Assembly (NCBI GenBank): GCA_035772785.1
Contig: JAOCPU010000028.1
Location: 248,001 to 312,000 of the forward strand
Source: Phlebiopsis flavidoalba
Lineage: Eukaryota > Basidiomycota > Agaricomycetes > Polyporales > Phanerochaetaceae
DNA length: 64,000 nt
Direction of reading: 5' to 3'
The translations under genes were made by a program, and so were the position numbers. Every line of letters begins with the position of its first letter. Positions within the stretch are counted from its first letter, which is position 1. Below the pieces are notes generated by a model. It worked only from the letters and a program-made list of their open reading frames with translations. It was not told the DNA's origin and searched no databases. Positions 33,362 to 47,000 of this stretch are shown here, in pieces.

Positions 33362-36300
33362 CTAGTGAGGGCCATACATGGAGCTTCGTGCCGACCTGGG
33401 ACCGAAGAGACCAGGTGGGCTTGGATCTTGCTGCACGAGTACTTCAGATGGCTGTCTCGTAGTCGACGGTTCCGAGCCCTGCCAGTCCGCGGGCGCTATG
33501 TCCATGATATATCAGTATTATGTTGAGTCACTTATGCTCACGAAGTTGACTCACGATTTCCAAGTTGCCCAAGAGCCGGCGCGTGGATCAAACATACTAG
33601 GGACTGGTAGACAGCCGGCATCGTTGGCACCTGAGGGGCAGGTGGTGGGGGAGCAGCGGCCGGCGCAGGGGCAGCCTGGTCCCTTCTACGGTTACGTGGT
33701 CGGCGTACGGGTCGCCACGCACCAGGTGCTGGACCCGGTGCTTCTGGTTCAGGCGGTTGTAACTCAGGCTGTGGTGTGGGCTCGACGGGGGCGCCTGAGG
33801 GATTGGCATGCCAGGACGCCTAAAGATTCCGTATGATTAGCCAGTCGCCGGGGCCGCAGCGAGATAGTACATACCAGAACATGCCACCTTGCTCGTATCT
33901 TGCTCTGAACTCCAGCAAACTGGCGATCTCACTGAATCCCACGTGAGAAATGGTCTATCGATGCAGCCGCTGGTACTTACAACTGTAGCCGGCTCTTCTG
34001 CTCCACCAGTTCATTGACTTCAGTGAGAAGCTGCCGAACCTCCTTAGCCAGCGTTTTTGCTGAACTCGTCAAGATACTGATTGAAGGTCAGCACGAGTGA
34101 CAATACTGAAAATGTTTCCACCTACGCCAGAGATGTTGAATGGTATCTGCTCTTGTGCAGTTGACCTGACTGCGTCCAACAATTGATCGTGTTGTGCACG
34201 CGTGTCAGCTCGCCATCCTGAAGCCAGTCAGTTACGACAATACGGTGAGATTATTGTACAACGCACCTTCTGACAGATTTTGGAGCAGCTCTCGTAACTG
34301 GGCATTCTCGTCTCGCAGCTGTCCCACAATCAACTCCACACCTGCAGAAGAGTAACATATCAGTAAGAAGCTCAATCAGATTGACTTTTGACCCACTTGG
34401 TTTGGCGGCTTCGGCCTCCCTCTCGGCTTGGCGCACTCTCTGCTCTTCCTCAAACATGTTTCGGAAGCCCATGAACATCTCCTTCATCTCATCCATCTGA
34501 GTGGTGCATTCATTGTGCCAATTTTCCTTCTTCTCCCATCGCTCGTCAGCCTGCTCACGCTTCCTAGAGAGCTCATCCCGAGTCTCGGACACGATGTTGG
34601 TGACATCGGCCAGCTGTGTACGAGATCGTCTCCTCTCTGTCTGTCCTCTGCGCGCTCCGTCTCACGACGAGCAGCATCCTCCGTGATACGCAGTTGTCGT
34701 TCCTGCTCCAGATCGTTCTTGAGTTGCTCGTTCTCGACACGGAGACTAGCAATCTCCTCGCGAAGCGCCGCCGTCTGTTCGCTCATCTCCTCGATCCGGC
34801 GCTCGCGTTCAGCGTTCTAGCTCCTCCCGGAGACGCTCGGCTTCGGCACGTTGCCGCCGCAAGCTCTTCGCGCTCCAGGCGGATCGGTCTCTAGGATCTC
34901 TTGCGCATATGGCGAGAGGTAGCTTCAGCTACACTTGTCTGGATTGTGTGGGCAAGGGATTGTGCATCGAAGTCAACATGCTCGGGATGTGGTGGTAATG
35001 AGGGTGCCGCTGAAGGAGCAGCCGAGTGGGGCTATCGAAGGGGCTATCGAAGGTGCTATTGAGGGGGCTGCCACCGAGGGTTCCGGTGAGATAGTAGGAG
35101 GACAAGGTGGACTCCGGCCGTATTGTCTGTCCAGGTGGAGGCACAATATGAATGTCCTTCTGGCAACTCCTCGGAGGGGCCCTCATACGGGTGGGGAATC
35201 GGCATGGATGGCGCACCGGGCTCATGAGGAATGTCGGAATAAGGAGCAGGAAACCTCCGGTGGCAATGTTGCAAGGCGCTCGTCGACCCTGTCCCCGACA
35301 TCCCTCAAAACTTCGTCTCGATGGAGCGCGGCCTCTTCATCGCGTCGCATTTCACGCTCAAGGTACATGCGTTGCCGTTCGTCCTCATTTCCCTGGAAGA
35401 TCCGTTCCCTTGCTTCCTCGTTTTCCTCGACGTGATGCAGCTGGTCAGCCATCTGGTGCGCAAGGCCACTAAATCGTTCAGCACGCTCCCGCTCAGCATC
35501 AGCGAGGTTCAGGTCTCCGGGGCCGGAATATCGTTCGGAAGGAATTACAGTGATGGGGGCGAGGGTGGTGAGGTGACCGCCAACGGAGAGGTTATTGTCG
35601 GCTCATACGCACTCTGCGGGTATCCTTCCGACGGGGGCACAATGTGGTGAGGCACTTCGGCCAGCTCATGTCGGAGTTCTTGCCCCTGCGGTTGAAGCAC
35701 CAGTCGGTCGATGGGGGGCTCGTGACTACTTCAGGGGGGGGGGCACACCGGCTAGCCCGTGAGGCACACCCGCAAGTTCATGAGGCCCAGTGAGCCGGGA
35801 CCGGGACGGGACTTGGTGTGCGGGAGGGAACAGCTGTGATTATTGTGGGTGCGTGATGTTGTATGCCGGCTTCCGGCACAGACTCTCTTCGCGTTCAAAA
35901 CGTTCAGTCGGCGGGACCGAGGGTATGTAGGGGATCGTGGGCTCGTGAGTAGGTCGCGCGTTGCAATTGACGGCGAAGATCGCGCTCGTGGTCACGATGG
36001 GATGGGGCCGGTCTGGCGGCGATTACTGCACGACCTATCAGTCGGGTTCTAAGCAGTACTGCACGCACAACCTACCTCCGGGCTGGCCGCGATCACTAAA
36101 CGCCTCTTCCAATTCTAATATGAGATTCAAAGGTCAAACAAAAATTGACATGCCGTCGCATAGCACTGACCGTGACTCGGTGGACGAGACATTTCTAGAG
36201 GACCTAGTGAAGAGTTATGGTTCAAGTTGTATGATCTGCGAATGTGATTGAAGTACCTTCGTTTATGGCGTTGCATGCTCCGTAGGGAAATCGTGTCGGG

Positions 36301-39300
36301 TGACTGTGCATAGGTCTTAGCATCCACCAGAGATAAAATCGAAGCAGCGTACGAACCTTCGCTGGCCGTCCTACGTCTGGACGGTCCGCCCTCTAGACGG
36401 ACCCACGGGGTGTTCTACGGGGTGATGGCAGGACTATGAGGTCGAATGTGCTCGACATCTTGAGGCAGGGTGACAATCGTCGGTGCGTGCCCAGGACGAC
36501 CAGTTCGAGCTACAGAGACACGAGAGGGGGACCGCACCATCAGCGGGGATTGCGACATTGATTTCCGAACGCGGACAGACATGATGGCGGCGAGGATCTT
36601 CAGGGACGGACAGTGTGCGACTCAGGTGAGCGAGACGGGGGCGCCGGCCGCCTGGACGAGAGCTGACATGTACTTACGTGTGGAGGTGGGAGAGCGGGAG
36701 CGGGAGCGGGAGCGGGGGCGGGGGCGGTCGGCCGAAGAGCTTTCGTGCACTCGCACGGACGACGGGTTGGGAAGGATGGAGACTGACCGATGGGTGATGC
36801 CCCACTAGTGTGGGCGATCGAGAGCCAGCGCCGTGCGTACCCTCAACAATGATTGGTGGTGCTCCATGTGTGCGTGAACCACGCACTACAACAGGGGATC
36901 TTGGTCTTCGTGGATCATGGGCGGTGGGGCGATCTGAAAGTATTGACACTTAGTGATTTGGTTTGTACAATTACAGCCAACCTCGTACCTCGCCTCCGCG
37001 AGAGTATGTACGTCTAGTTCCCTGACTGAGAGCGACTTAACCTATGATGATGATGCCTAGGCGACCCATTCATCTCTTCAGAATACTCCTGGGAGCGAGG
37101 TCTTGTACGCCGAGATCTGCTCACTCCTATGGGTGATCTTGACCTCGTTCGATGAGAACAAGAGGATCACACTTCGCGGCCAGCCCTTGCAGAGGGGCTG
37201 CCCGAGTGAAAACCTCATGATAGTTGGTAGATGGCTCCCGCGAGGCGACCTGGATCTTGTGCGATATGAGAACGAGGATCGCCTTCGTGCCTACGAGGCG
37301 AGGGTGTGCGCGAATACGCTCTTCTCGTTCCATGATGACTGCGTGGGACACGATGAGGAGACGGGGGTCCGCGAATATGTCCTACTCGTTGGATGATGAG
37401 TGCGTATAAGGCGATGTGGTGATCGGGAACTCTCGTTCGATGAGACCCAGGATCTCGCTCGTATCCAGCCGGAGGACTCCGCGAGTCGATCTTCTTGTTG
37501 TTGGACGGTGGCTTCTATGGCGAGACGAGGTTGTGAACGGGAATGGTGCGTTCTTCCCCCTTGCGTGTTTGCGTAATGACCCGTATAGGCGAACGTGAAT
37601 GAGAGCAGCGAGAGAACATGTGGGGGCGATGTGATCACACCGTATAGGAGAGGATGTCAGAGCCGTGAGCGGTTGGGTTCGATGTGACGGTTGGGTCCCC
37701 ACGATTATGTTGCGCGGCGAACGGGAACGAGAAACGTCTCGGGGAGATCCGCCTCTGTCTGTCTCTCACAATGATGGGTGAACCCGTCCTATGCGACCTT
37801 TCAGTTCCGCCTATACGGACCACTCGCGGAGATTGTGATCTACTACGGTCTTGGCACATATACTGGCGAACGAGACCGGGACCGATGATGCGCTGGGGGA
37901 GAACGATTGGAGGCATGCCCGCTTGGCTGGCACCAGGTTGTTGGATTATAATCGGCGCAGGTTGGCCAATGCTACACTTCACACGCGAACGGGTGACTGT
38001 GTTCTGACAGTACCCGTTCTCCCAATGTGATGTCGATCTCTGCTCGGGTCATGTTCAGAATATGGACTGCGCGACTGTGGCTGTCGGTGGGGACGGTCAT
38101 AATAGCTGGGACTTTCGGGACCTGCGACTCCTAGGGCGATCATGGATAGCCCGGGGCTTCCTGACCGGGTCGTATGAATGACAATTGGTTCACGATCTCT
38201 TGATCGAGAGCCCGAGCGAGAACGAGAGTGGGAACGGGTTCGGGTTCGGGATGGACACGATGCATGATTGGTGGCTCCTGTGCCTGTGTGCGGCGGTGAT
38301 GGCACAGGTATAGCATGGTGCTCGGTTGCAGGGAGGAAATAGGTTGGGTAGGGGATAGGCATCATTGGTGGTTGAGCCGAAACCTGGCTGAGGCGGCTGC
38401 TGAATGACAATAGTGTGCGCTCGGTGTACTGAGGGACCCTCATATGGCTCCCCTCTAGATGGAGACGTGGACTTGAGTGTGTACGCCCCGACGTGAAGTG
38501 TAGATAGGAGATGCGAGAAGCGAGGGTGAGTGCGAACCAGAACGGGAACCCGAACGGGAACGAGAGCGAGGGCGTCTGTGGGACCGGGAAGGGGTGCGGG
38601 AATGTGGTAGCGGGAGGTCCGAACGCGAGGGGCGACGACGATGCCTCGTCAGACCCAAACAATGGTGATATGCTGTTCTGGTGGTCGCAGCACCTGCGGT
38701 AGGTCCACTGTCTTCAAATCCGCTAGGAAGACCAGATGAAGGGGCTTGTATGAATTACTGGTGGCACAGGCGCCATCCCCGGTGGTTGGCCTGACCGGAG
38801 AGATGATTATAGGATGCATAGGAGCAGGGCATCCCCTGTTCGTGATTCTACAGTGGGCCGGGAGCACAACGCCTGGAGGCACAGGTCCCGGACCAACGCC
38901 CCCAGACGTCTTGGTGGTGGTATTGGGATCGTAGGAGGGAGAAGGCGGCTGTATGTGAATGGACATGCTCCTGTGTGACGAGGACTCCCGCCACTGCGAG
39001 GACTGCTCGTGCGTGATGTCGGTAACCGAATTTCCGTAGGTACGACACCATGGGGACTGGCATAGGGTACCGTTGTTCACCGGGAGGTGGTATGATAGTG
39101 ATTTGATGGCCATGGCTCATCAACTGGGTGAGAGTAGCGTGGGGTATGTTCCCTCTGCCGTCCCGATGCACCCGAGGTTCTCCTACCTTCTGATTCATAA
39201 CTTCAGCTCAAATCGTCATCACTGTACTCCGGAGATTCATGAGGGGGCGTGGGCCTTTGTGGCAACAACTACGTCTTCCTCATCGTATTCTTCTGGTCCG

Positions 39301-42300
39301 GCTGGGCGACGACGTCGAGGAGGGCGGAGCGTATGTGGTTCATCATCGTATACATCCTCTGGAACGACGGGAACACGAGGGCCGTAACCTAAGGAGCTCG
39401 TCGCACGGTCAGGAATGACGGGGGAAGTCGGTCGTACGGCGTAGGTCTGGAGGGCGGGAAGCCCATGCCATGAGTGACATGTCCTTGTGGTACAAACCCC
39501 AGGGGGAATGCTGTGGGTATCACCGGGGGGTGTACTTTGAGGTTCCGGAATAACTGGAGGTATGACCACTGAGAATCGGAGGTGTTGCAAAGGTGCCATG
39601 CGGAGGAGCTGGCATCACGTATGGCTGTGGAAATCCAGGTCCTGGGCCCTGCTACGGTTTCCGGGAGGTCCCGAAGGACGGTTGAGCCTGTTGTGCTGTA
39701 CAGGATTACGAATGAGATCACAGTAATTCGGCTGTTAGTTACACGAAAGCCTTGCCCCTGGGTCGTACTCAACACGCCTAATAGAAGATCTCTGAGTTTG
39801 ATCTACTCGAGCAGCGACAGCACGAATTTCTGATTGACGGTCGTGCACAGGGATCACGTTCGGCCATTCATTGAGAGGCCTTCGCATATACCTCATAATT
39901 TCGCCGTTTTGTTTGATCGATTGTTTGCAACCTGTAGCCAAAAACGACCTCTCCTATACAAAAAAAAATCAGGAGCGCGGTTTACCTCGTCCACCAAAGT
40001 CACGTACACGTAGCAGTGCAATGATATCATCCACATTTGAAGGAAGTAGCACAGGCTTTGAGATATCAATATGAGTTTTGTCAGGCATACACTGAAATGA
40101 ACGTACCACTGGGTTGTGCCCCTGGTTGTGCGCCCGGCTGCGCGCCTGGCACTTGAGCGAATACCCCAGGAGGAGGAGCAGCGCTCGAAGGCTGTGTCTG
40201 CGGTATTTTGTTAGTCAGGACCCTGAGCAAAAAAGTAAATGGCATGCTTACCGGCTTGAGTGTACCAACTTTGACCCCCTGTTGTCGGCGCTTCTTGTCC
40301 TAGATCCGGTGGCGCAGAGGCGGACGCTGCGTGCAAAACATGCGTGGTTAGTTATGATCGACATTTGTACCAACAAGTAAGAGCTTACAGGAGGCCCTCC
40401 AGGAATGAAGGTGCCATCGCCACCGCGACGCGCTTGCCGCCGACGTTGAACTTCGCGCAACATATCCGGCCCCATGCTCTCTGGACGCATTGTTCCCGGC
40501 GTGGTAGTCCTCGCACCGTCATAGTCACCTGGAACATTCCTCATATCATAGGCAGGATCTTCGCTCTCCATCTCAGACGGCTGTGGCATGGGCACTCTGG
40601 TGGGTGGTTGGAACCCAGGGGGCGATTGGAACCGTCTGGGTGCACGAGGCTGCTGCCGAGACCGAGGCGGCCGCTCAATGAAGACGGGTTCCACCAGAGG
40701 CACTGTACCAGCCCGAGGAGGGAGGTCTGTTTCGAAAGTAGGACTTGCACTTCGAGGTCTTGAGATCCTTACACCAGGTCGATAGATCAATGGAACCAGA
40801 GGCGGAGGAGGTTGAACAGCCGCCGAGCCAACAGGGGGTTCACTGGCAGCGAGTTCCGCAAAGGCGTTCATCGAGTGACGGACCAGGCCGTGTTGGGGCA
40901 GGCATGTGCATTGGAGGAACATGTGGACGGTTGCGGTCGAGCATATCTTGGACGGTGCGAAGGAGGAACGATGAGGTGTCAGTCCCACTATCAAGATCGG
41001 ACTCTGCCTCGGGTGGCAAGCCAGGTTCGGCAACATGTGCAACTCTCTCAATGACAGGTGGAGCTGGTGGCCGGCTAAGCAAGTCTTGCAGCAGAGTCTC
41101 AATTCGAGCGAAACGATCGTTGTAGTCGGGCAGAGATACGTCGCGTTGGATGGTCTGAGGCCTACGGCGGACTTCGTCGAGTAGTTGATTGGCCGCATCT
41201 TGGCCATTCCTTAGGCCATCTACTTCCCGTCTCAGACCGTTGAGGAGGTCGCGCACGTCGCCGAGCCCAAAGGGTCTTGCTGTCACACTTGAAGCAGTCG
41301 ATTCTGTGGGCGAAATTGGGGCGCGCGATGGGCATTTGCATTTGCGGCGGGCTTTCGATATCGGAGACGCTCCTTGGGCGGGCGGAGCCTTGAGATGAGC
41401 TCAGCGAGGACTCAGGCGATGACGGCTCAGAGCTCGTCCATGACATGGACCTCGGAATGGCCGGGTACGACTCGGACTCCATCAGGCTCCAGTCATCAGA
41501 GTGGTGCGACGACAGGAACGACTCGGTCTCAGAGAGGGTCGACGGCGAACCGCCACGACGACGGGGTGGACTGATGTAGATTGCCTTCGGCTCAGACGGT
41601 GCCGGTGAGATTCGAATGTCCCTGATGCCTCCTGGAGGTGTTGGGTGCCTCGGGACTGGTTGTACGATGAGCGGAGGCTTCGGTTCTGGCTGAGGAGCAG
41701 GTGGGCGATGGTCTAGGGCCTGGAGTAGGCATAGTGTAAACCGGTTCAACGCGGCTTACGACGCTCCCACTTCCCACCGAGATTTTTGTGTGGTGTGTCC
41801 TTGTGCGGTACGGGAGGGCGGTATGTCCTCTCGCTGGCGGAGTTCGTCGACCAGGTTTCCTAACAGGTCGCGTAGTTCTTGCAGGTTGGCTTGGGTCTCA
41901 GCAGCATTGTCATCACCCCTCGCCTTGTCCAGATCCCCCAAATAGTTCATGAGCTTGTCAATGTCATCAACGTTTGCGTTCCGCGGGAGAAATAGGAACT
42001 TCCTCGACAGGTTCAGATGGCTCGGTCTCCACAAAGGATTGGAGAGAGGGCGAGGTTCCACGTGGCGTTGTGACACTGACACGCATCGACACGGAAGGCG
42101 TGGAGGGCCCTCGTGATGGCGGGAGTGCTGGGGTACATCTAAGTAAGCTCTGGTCAGCAAATGCAACACGGTTGATCGATAATTCAACACACCACTGATG
42201 ACGGAGATGAGGGAGGCAAAGACGGCGACATCGGAAGGCGTAATCGAGCCAGGCACTGAAGGATGGGGTGAAGGCGGCGACGAGCGTGGCAACGAGGGCT

Positions 42301-44071
42301 CCGGCGTCCCGGACGATAGCAGCAGAAGCGACTCTGATGGTGGCTGCGATGGCGGCGGCTCCTCTCGTCGGCAGCAACGGTAATACCGACGATTGGGGCG
42401 ACGACGAGTATAGCGACTCCTGATCGGTCCTCGAGGGTGAGAGAGGGATATCCCGCGGCGATTGGGCGGCAATAGCGGTAGGCTTATCGAGCTCTGCGTC
42501 GGCGTTGGGCTGGGCCAGGACGTCGATTCTGTGACACTCGACTCGGTGAGGGAGAAGCTGTAGGGCGACGGCGATAGCGACATCGTCGGCTCAGGCGCAC
42601 TAGGGAGAGATGGGACCGAAACGTGTTGGTGTCGCGGATGCAGAGGAAGAGGGACTGTCAATGATGCTTCCCATGGGGTGGCTGTTCGATGGGGCTCGGC
42701 GATGGTAGCGGGCTCATGAGTGTGAGCGAGGGCGAGGAAAGCACTATTGCGGACGACGAGCCGGCAGTAGTAGTCGGGCGCAGGAATGAGGTCTCGAACG
42801 AGGTATCCAAACCTTCTGGGGCCGCCATACTGGGCGCTGTGAGGGAAGGAACCAGTATCGAAGAGTCATACGAGCGATCTGTCTCAGCGGCCCAAAGCGA
42901 CTCAGGGATGGAGGGGCTCGAGATATACTTGGCTGTTCCACGGTCGAGGGAACTGTGAGAGACGAGGGTTCGCTGGAGCTTGTCGGGGGTCACGGAAGAC
43001 TCTGTCGGGGCTTGAGATGCTTGAAGGTGTCCTAGGCAGCGAAGGCATCTTCATCTGACGATCCTGGTGGGGACGGTCCAGGCACAGACAGGACTTGAGA
43101 TATCGTCCATGCTGTACCAGGCTCCGGGCTCAAACAAGTCTTGATACCCTCGGCGGAAGGAGTGAGGGCTTGACAACAGACTCGTCGGTCGATTCGAGCG
43201 AGGGGGTGTACGTCGAAGGCGGCAACTGGGATGTCCTTGGGGTCGATCGCCTCGTACGAGCAACTCAACTTTCGAATAAGAGGGGGATTGAGAGTTGCGG
43301 GACAGATGGGTGCCTCCGCGGACTCTCAGGCTCTCCGCTACTGGGCTCAGGAGTAGGCTCCAGGTCGACGATGAGATCTCCCTCTCGCTCGGCTCAGGCT
43401 CGGACTCAGGGCTCAGGTACCACCTCTACATCTGAGTCGGAAACCAGAGAAAGGGAGTCGGCGCAGGCAGAACAACTGGGACGCTCGGAGCAGGCGATAT
43501 GGTCCGGATGGTCGGTGTAGGCCTCGGACAATGACACTGTGCCGTCTCGTAGTCTGTCTGGATCTCGCAGGAGCCACAAATATCGCAAGTGACATACTCT
43601 GTCGGCGCCGGAGTGACACCCAGATCTACTGAGTCGTAATCGGTCTCGGTGCGAGCGATGTCCTGCGGTATTGTAGTCGGTGTGCTCGGATTCCATGATG
43701 GAGCTAATCTCAAGCCCGTCGCAAAAGTCGGGACTCGGAGGGGATTGTCGGGATTGAAGCAAGGGACATCGACGGGCTCTTGTCGTTACTTGCAGTGAGG
43801 TAGGGCGGATGTACGGCTCGATGAGGGCGGGGCGGCGGGTCGGGAGTCGGTCACACGGAGAACTTCGCTTGGACGGGCGGCTGGAAGAGGTGGAGGACGG
43901 TGTAGGCGTGATGGTTCGGACCCATTCACTGCCGGAGGTGTAAGACTCGGTCGTGCGCGTCAGGGTGTCCAAGGTGCTGAACGTCGAAGAGGGTGGCTGT
44001 CTGTGTAGGTGTTGGTGCCGTTGTAACGATCTGTTCTCCTTGTCAGACGACACGTCTGAGCCAGTCGCCAT
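33362..44071 (-). CDS. Very long SR/proline-rich disordered and coiled-coil locus (one giant gene or several)
   Basis: The ATG at 44071 begins MATGSDVSSDKENRS and the TAG at 33364-33362 ends QDPSPPGLFGPRSARSSMYG..., preceded by a clear intron. Blocks in order on the minus strand: Ser/Thr-rich N-terminus; a Cys-rich patch (TCDICGSCEIQTDYE, about 43580); an Ala-rich hydrophobic stretch (about 42300-42370); PPLIVQPVPRHPTPPGGIRD (about 41660); a charged helical segment (DVRDLLNGLRREVDGLRNG, about 41215-41260); PRO/ARG-rich sequence; a GAQPGAQPGAQP repeat (about 40120); repeated PPIIV/VVVR and RSRSRSGSRS tracts (36.6-39.2 kb); and two coiled coils, EENEEARERIFQGNEDERQR (about 35400) and EEIASLRVENEQLKNDLEQE (34690-34770) with ERWEKKENWHNECTTQMDEM. 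Frame changes are frequent. Whether this is a single protein is unresolved; I know no function. The architecture suggests a scaffold or condensate-forming protein, which is inference. Confidence 0.55.
34250..34830 (-). other. Coiled-coil segment of the disordered locus
   Basis: The minus strand encodes long heptad-like helices rich in Glu, Arg, Gln and Leu: TAALREEIASLRVENEQLK, DAARRETERAEDRQR, ETRDELSRKREQADERWEKK, EMFMGFRNMFEEEQRVRQAE and, after a short intron, QLRDENAQLRELLQNLSEG. The pattern is a parallel coiled coil, probably a dimerisation module. A frame change separates the first and second helices (about 34610). Confidence 0.7.
35029..35069. repeat. 12-bp tandem repeat in coding DNA
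   Basis: Units GGGCTATCGAAG, GGGCTATCGAAG and GTGCTATTGAGG run in tandem and then decay. On the minus strand they encode an alternating Phe/Asp/Ser/Pro-type repeat (FDSPFDSP). The repeat is a multiple of three, consistent with a translated region. Confidence 0.7.
36693..36727. repeat. AGCGGG hexanucleotide microsatellite
   Basis: About four AGCGGG units are followed by two GGGCGG-type units. On the minus strand one frame gives an Arg/Ser-Pro alternation and another Pro/Leu. Slippage in this tract is an easy source of length variation in the disordered protein. Confidence 0.75.
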
Positions 44072-44099
44072 CAAGTAAGTGAGGCTGCGTGGGCCCTAT

Positions 44100-47000
44100 A
44101 GTCCCCGTAGCGACCGACGAACACCCCCGAACGAGCCCAACCCGCGTGATGGAGAGCACTGATGAATGGACAGATGACGGTCTGTGAGGTGTCGCCCTGT
44201 CTGAGAGTCTGTTGGTCCCCAGATACGACGTGGTTGCCAGCCCGGTCCTCGAGACGAATTCGATTGTTTCATCTGTGACGAGTGAGTTTGGATCCGTGTC
44301 TCCTGCGGCCTGGCGGTGTACGACGTTATAGAGTAGAAACTGGTCGTCGGGGTACGCGACGTGCGACTGGGTGCAGAGAAGAAGTTCTCATCCGAAGGGG
44401 CGGCACAGGGCAGTTCTCCGTGTCGCGTGCACTAGGACCTTGATATGGGAGGTAGCATTGGTGGTGTGAGGCTGCACAGGGCTTCCCAAGTCCTCTGACC
44501 GATCGATCGTGGTGACAGGAGATGTCTCCGCCAGTTTGTATGCGGTTAGGGGTGTGATAGCGTACACCGAATCCAAGACTGTGTCCTCGCTCTGCCGGCG
44601 CACGTACCGACAGAGTTGAATTCGTCCTCGCTCAGTCGGTCATATGAGCTGGTCCCAGGGGGGAACCTACGAAGCGAGCTCATCCTGCTCGGCGGGATGA
44701 CACTCGGGTCGCATGTGGGAGTTACGTCTCGTTCTCACGGCGCTTTCAGTCCCTATCGCCACGTCCCGTCGCCATCGGAGGTGAGGGCCGGCGCGAAAGC
44801 GAACTCGAGCCAGAGAGCGAAATGAGGTCTGCGAGATCTGCGCTTGAGCGGCGAGAATGTAGGTCGTCCGAAGCAGAGCCTTCGCCGGATAGACGGACGA
44901 GCCGCTTTGCATTGGAGCCATTGTCCCTGATCGAGTTTCACGGGAACGGGTACTTGACCGATCGGGGATTGGTGATCGTAAACGATCGAAAGCATCCCTA
45001 AAATCATGACGGCAAAGGTTTAGCCTCCCCCCGGGTTCTGTCCGAGGAAGCCTGAGGTAACACGTACCTTATGGACATTAATCACACGCCGGAGTCTCGT
45101 CTCTGGGGCGAATCCAGTTTTTGCCCCAAGCCTCTTTCTGTGCCCTCCTCGTATAAATGAGATTGAAAGGGCCGACAACCATTCTCCATGCGAACACCCC
45201 TCTTTGCCCCGGCTCCACATGCTACTCGTTCCTTGGCTGGCAATCGCCCCAAGATCGTCACTTGCTTTGGGGTGCTGAGGAGAGAGTGCCGTGTCCCCAC
45301 GGAGTTGGCAGTTCAACAGGTCCGCGCATAATCGTACGCGCGTCCTACCTGCCGGGGAACAATCCAAGGTGAGTGACTAAAGCATGTGCGCGTAGAGGAC
45401 AGCCTGACAGCGCGTCCATCTGTAGGGTGGTTCGCCATGCACGTTGAGGTACCACAGTAGCCCAATGTTGAGAGGCTAACGTACATATTAAAACGCATAG
45501 TCAGTGCATGTCCCTGAACACGGGTGTAGAAGCGCAAGAGGCGCGGACATGAGAGCGAGATGCAGCGAATGATCGCCACACCCCGAAAAGGAAACTCACC
45601 TCGCCGTCCTCTCCAAGCTGCGATACATCAATTGGCGGGGGAATGATCTCTTCTCCGGGCCAGGAGTACATATCTTGCCTGGGCGCAATGTCAGCCACAT
45701 TTGAGCTAATGTCGCTCCGACTGTCTCCATGCCTATGCTCGCGATGGACCTCTATATACTCTTGAAGCGTCATCGAGCGCCGCCCCGCGACGCGTTCTGG
45801 CCTTCTAGATGCGGGCGTTAGGTGTTAGGTGGGCGTGAGTTTTAACGGATAGTACAGGAGTCTTCTCGCTGTTAATAAATGCGGAAAACACGATTCTTGT
45901 GACTCCTGTGTGAGAGGGAAGTCGCGGAGAGCCTTGTGGGCGACGCCGAAGACTGTCAATTGGTTGACGCTGTCGCAGTCGGAGTGGCCGTTGTCGTCTT
46001 CCGTCCCAGTGTATGGTGCCCTGTGAGAGCCTGTAAAGGTCGACGTGGCAGATCTTTGAGGGTGTACCTACTGTGTTCCGCTGACTTCGGACTGCGAGCC
46101 GAGAATGAGAGACCAGATGCCGAGCTAGGATCACGGGCCCAGTGATCGAAAGAGCCCGTTCTGCTCCTCGTGTGCGAATCTGGATCTGGACGGCGAATTA
46201 TAGCTTTATCTACTGCCATAGCCGTTAATGGAGCCCAAGACCACTAGAAGTCGCGTTCATACCCATGCCGCTGCGGTAGCTGGTATAGACTGGCTTGAAA
46301 GGCAGCGTTGGAACCATATGGGCCTGGGTGACGAGGTCCAATAGGGCGCAGAGGCTGTCCTGGCATGTCTCTTGCGCAAGGTGGGAGCGGTACAGAATCG
46401 GACGCTTCAAATTGAGCAATGAATTGGATATTACGCCACGGCCGGGGGTCGGGGGTCGCGCCTGTTGAGGGGTTCGGTAGACAAGGCCCTCGTACATGAT
46501 AGTGATATGGGGCCCCCCCGTCAAAGAGGCGATCCGATAGTCGAGCGTCGCACGCGTTCGGCACCACCATGCGTCGAGTACTGAGTCATTGGACGACTGC
46601 CCATAGCGTAGGAGGTCGGGCGCGACGAGACATTTTCGGTGTGTTCTGAGATGGTGCTGAGGCGTCGGTCGCGATCGAAGGGGCTACGACCCATGGAGGG
46701 ATAACCCCCAGTCCCTGGTTCCACAGGTCGAGTGTTTCTTGATTTCATCGTCGGACTTCCGGTGAGTTCGCTTCGCCTTGCGCGCCTCGTTACATGTGTA
46801 GTCGTCTCGTTGGTATATCGTATCGGTCGTCGTCGTAGGGGGCGGGCGAAAGGAGCCCCCTCTTTGATTATACGACGTGATTGGAGTGATTCATCGTCGC
46901 TATCATATGCTAGTGTCCGTCCCGAGTCTAAATGAGACGTCAAGATGAACTGTATTCTGACGCTTGGAGATTGCACGCACAATGACATGTCGCAGCATAC

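Noticed and set aside
34428..34894. Plus-strand open frames opposite the coiled-coil region
   Set aside because: They are shadows of the Glu/Arg-rich minus-strand coding sequence.
36693..36727. Possible CRISPR-like or phage repeat
   Set aside because: It is a simple hexanucleotide microsatellite in a low-complexity coding region of a eukaryote.
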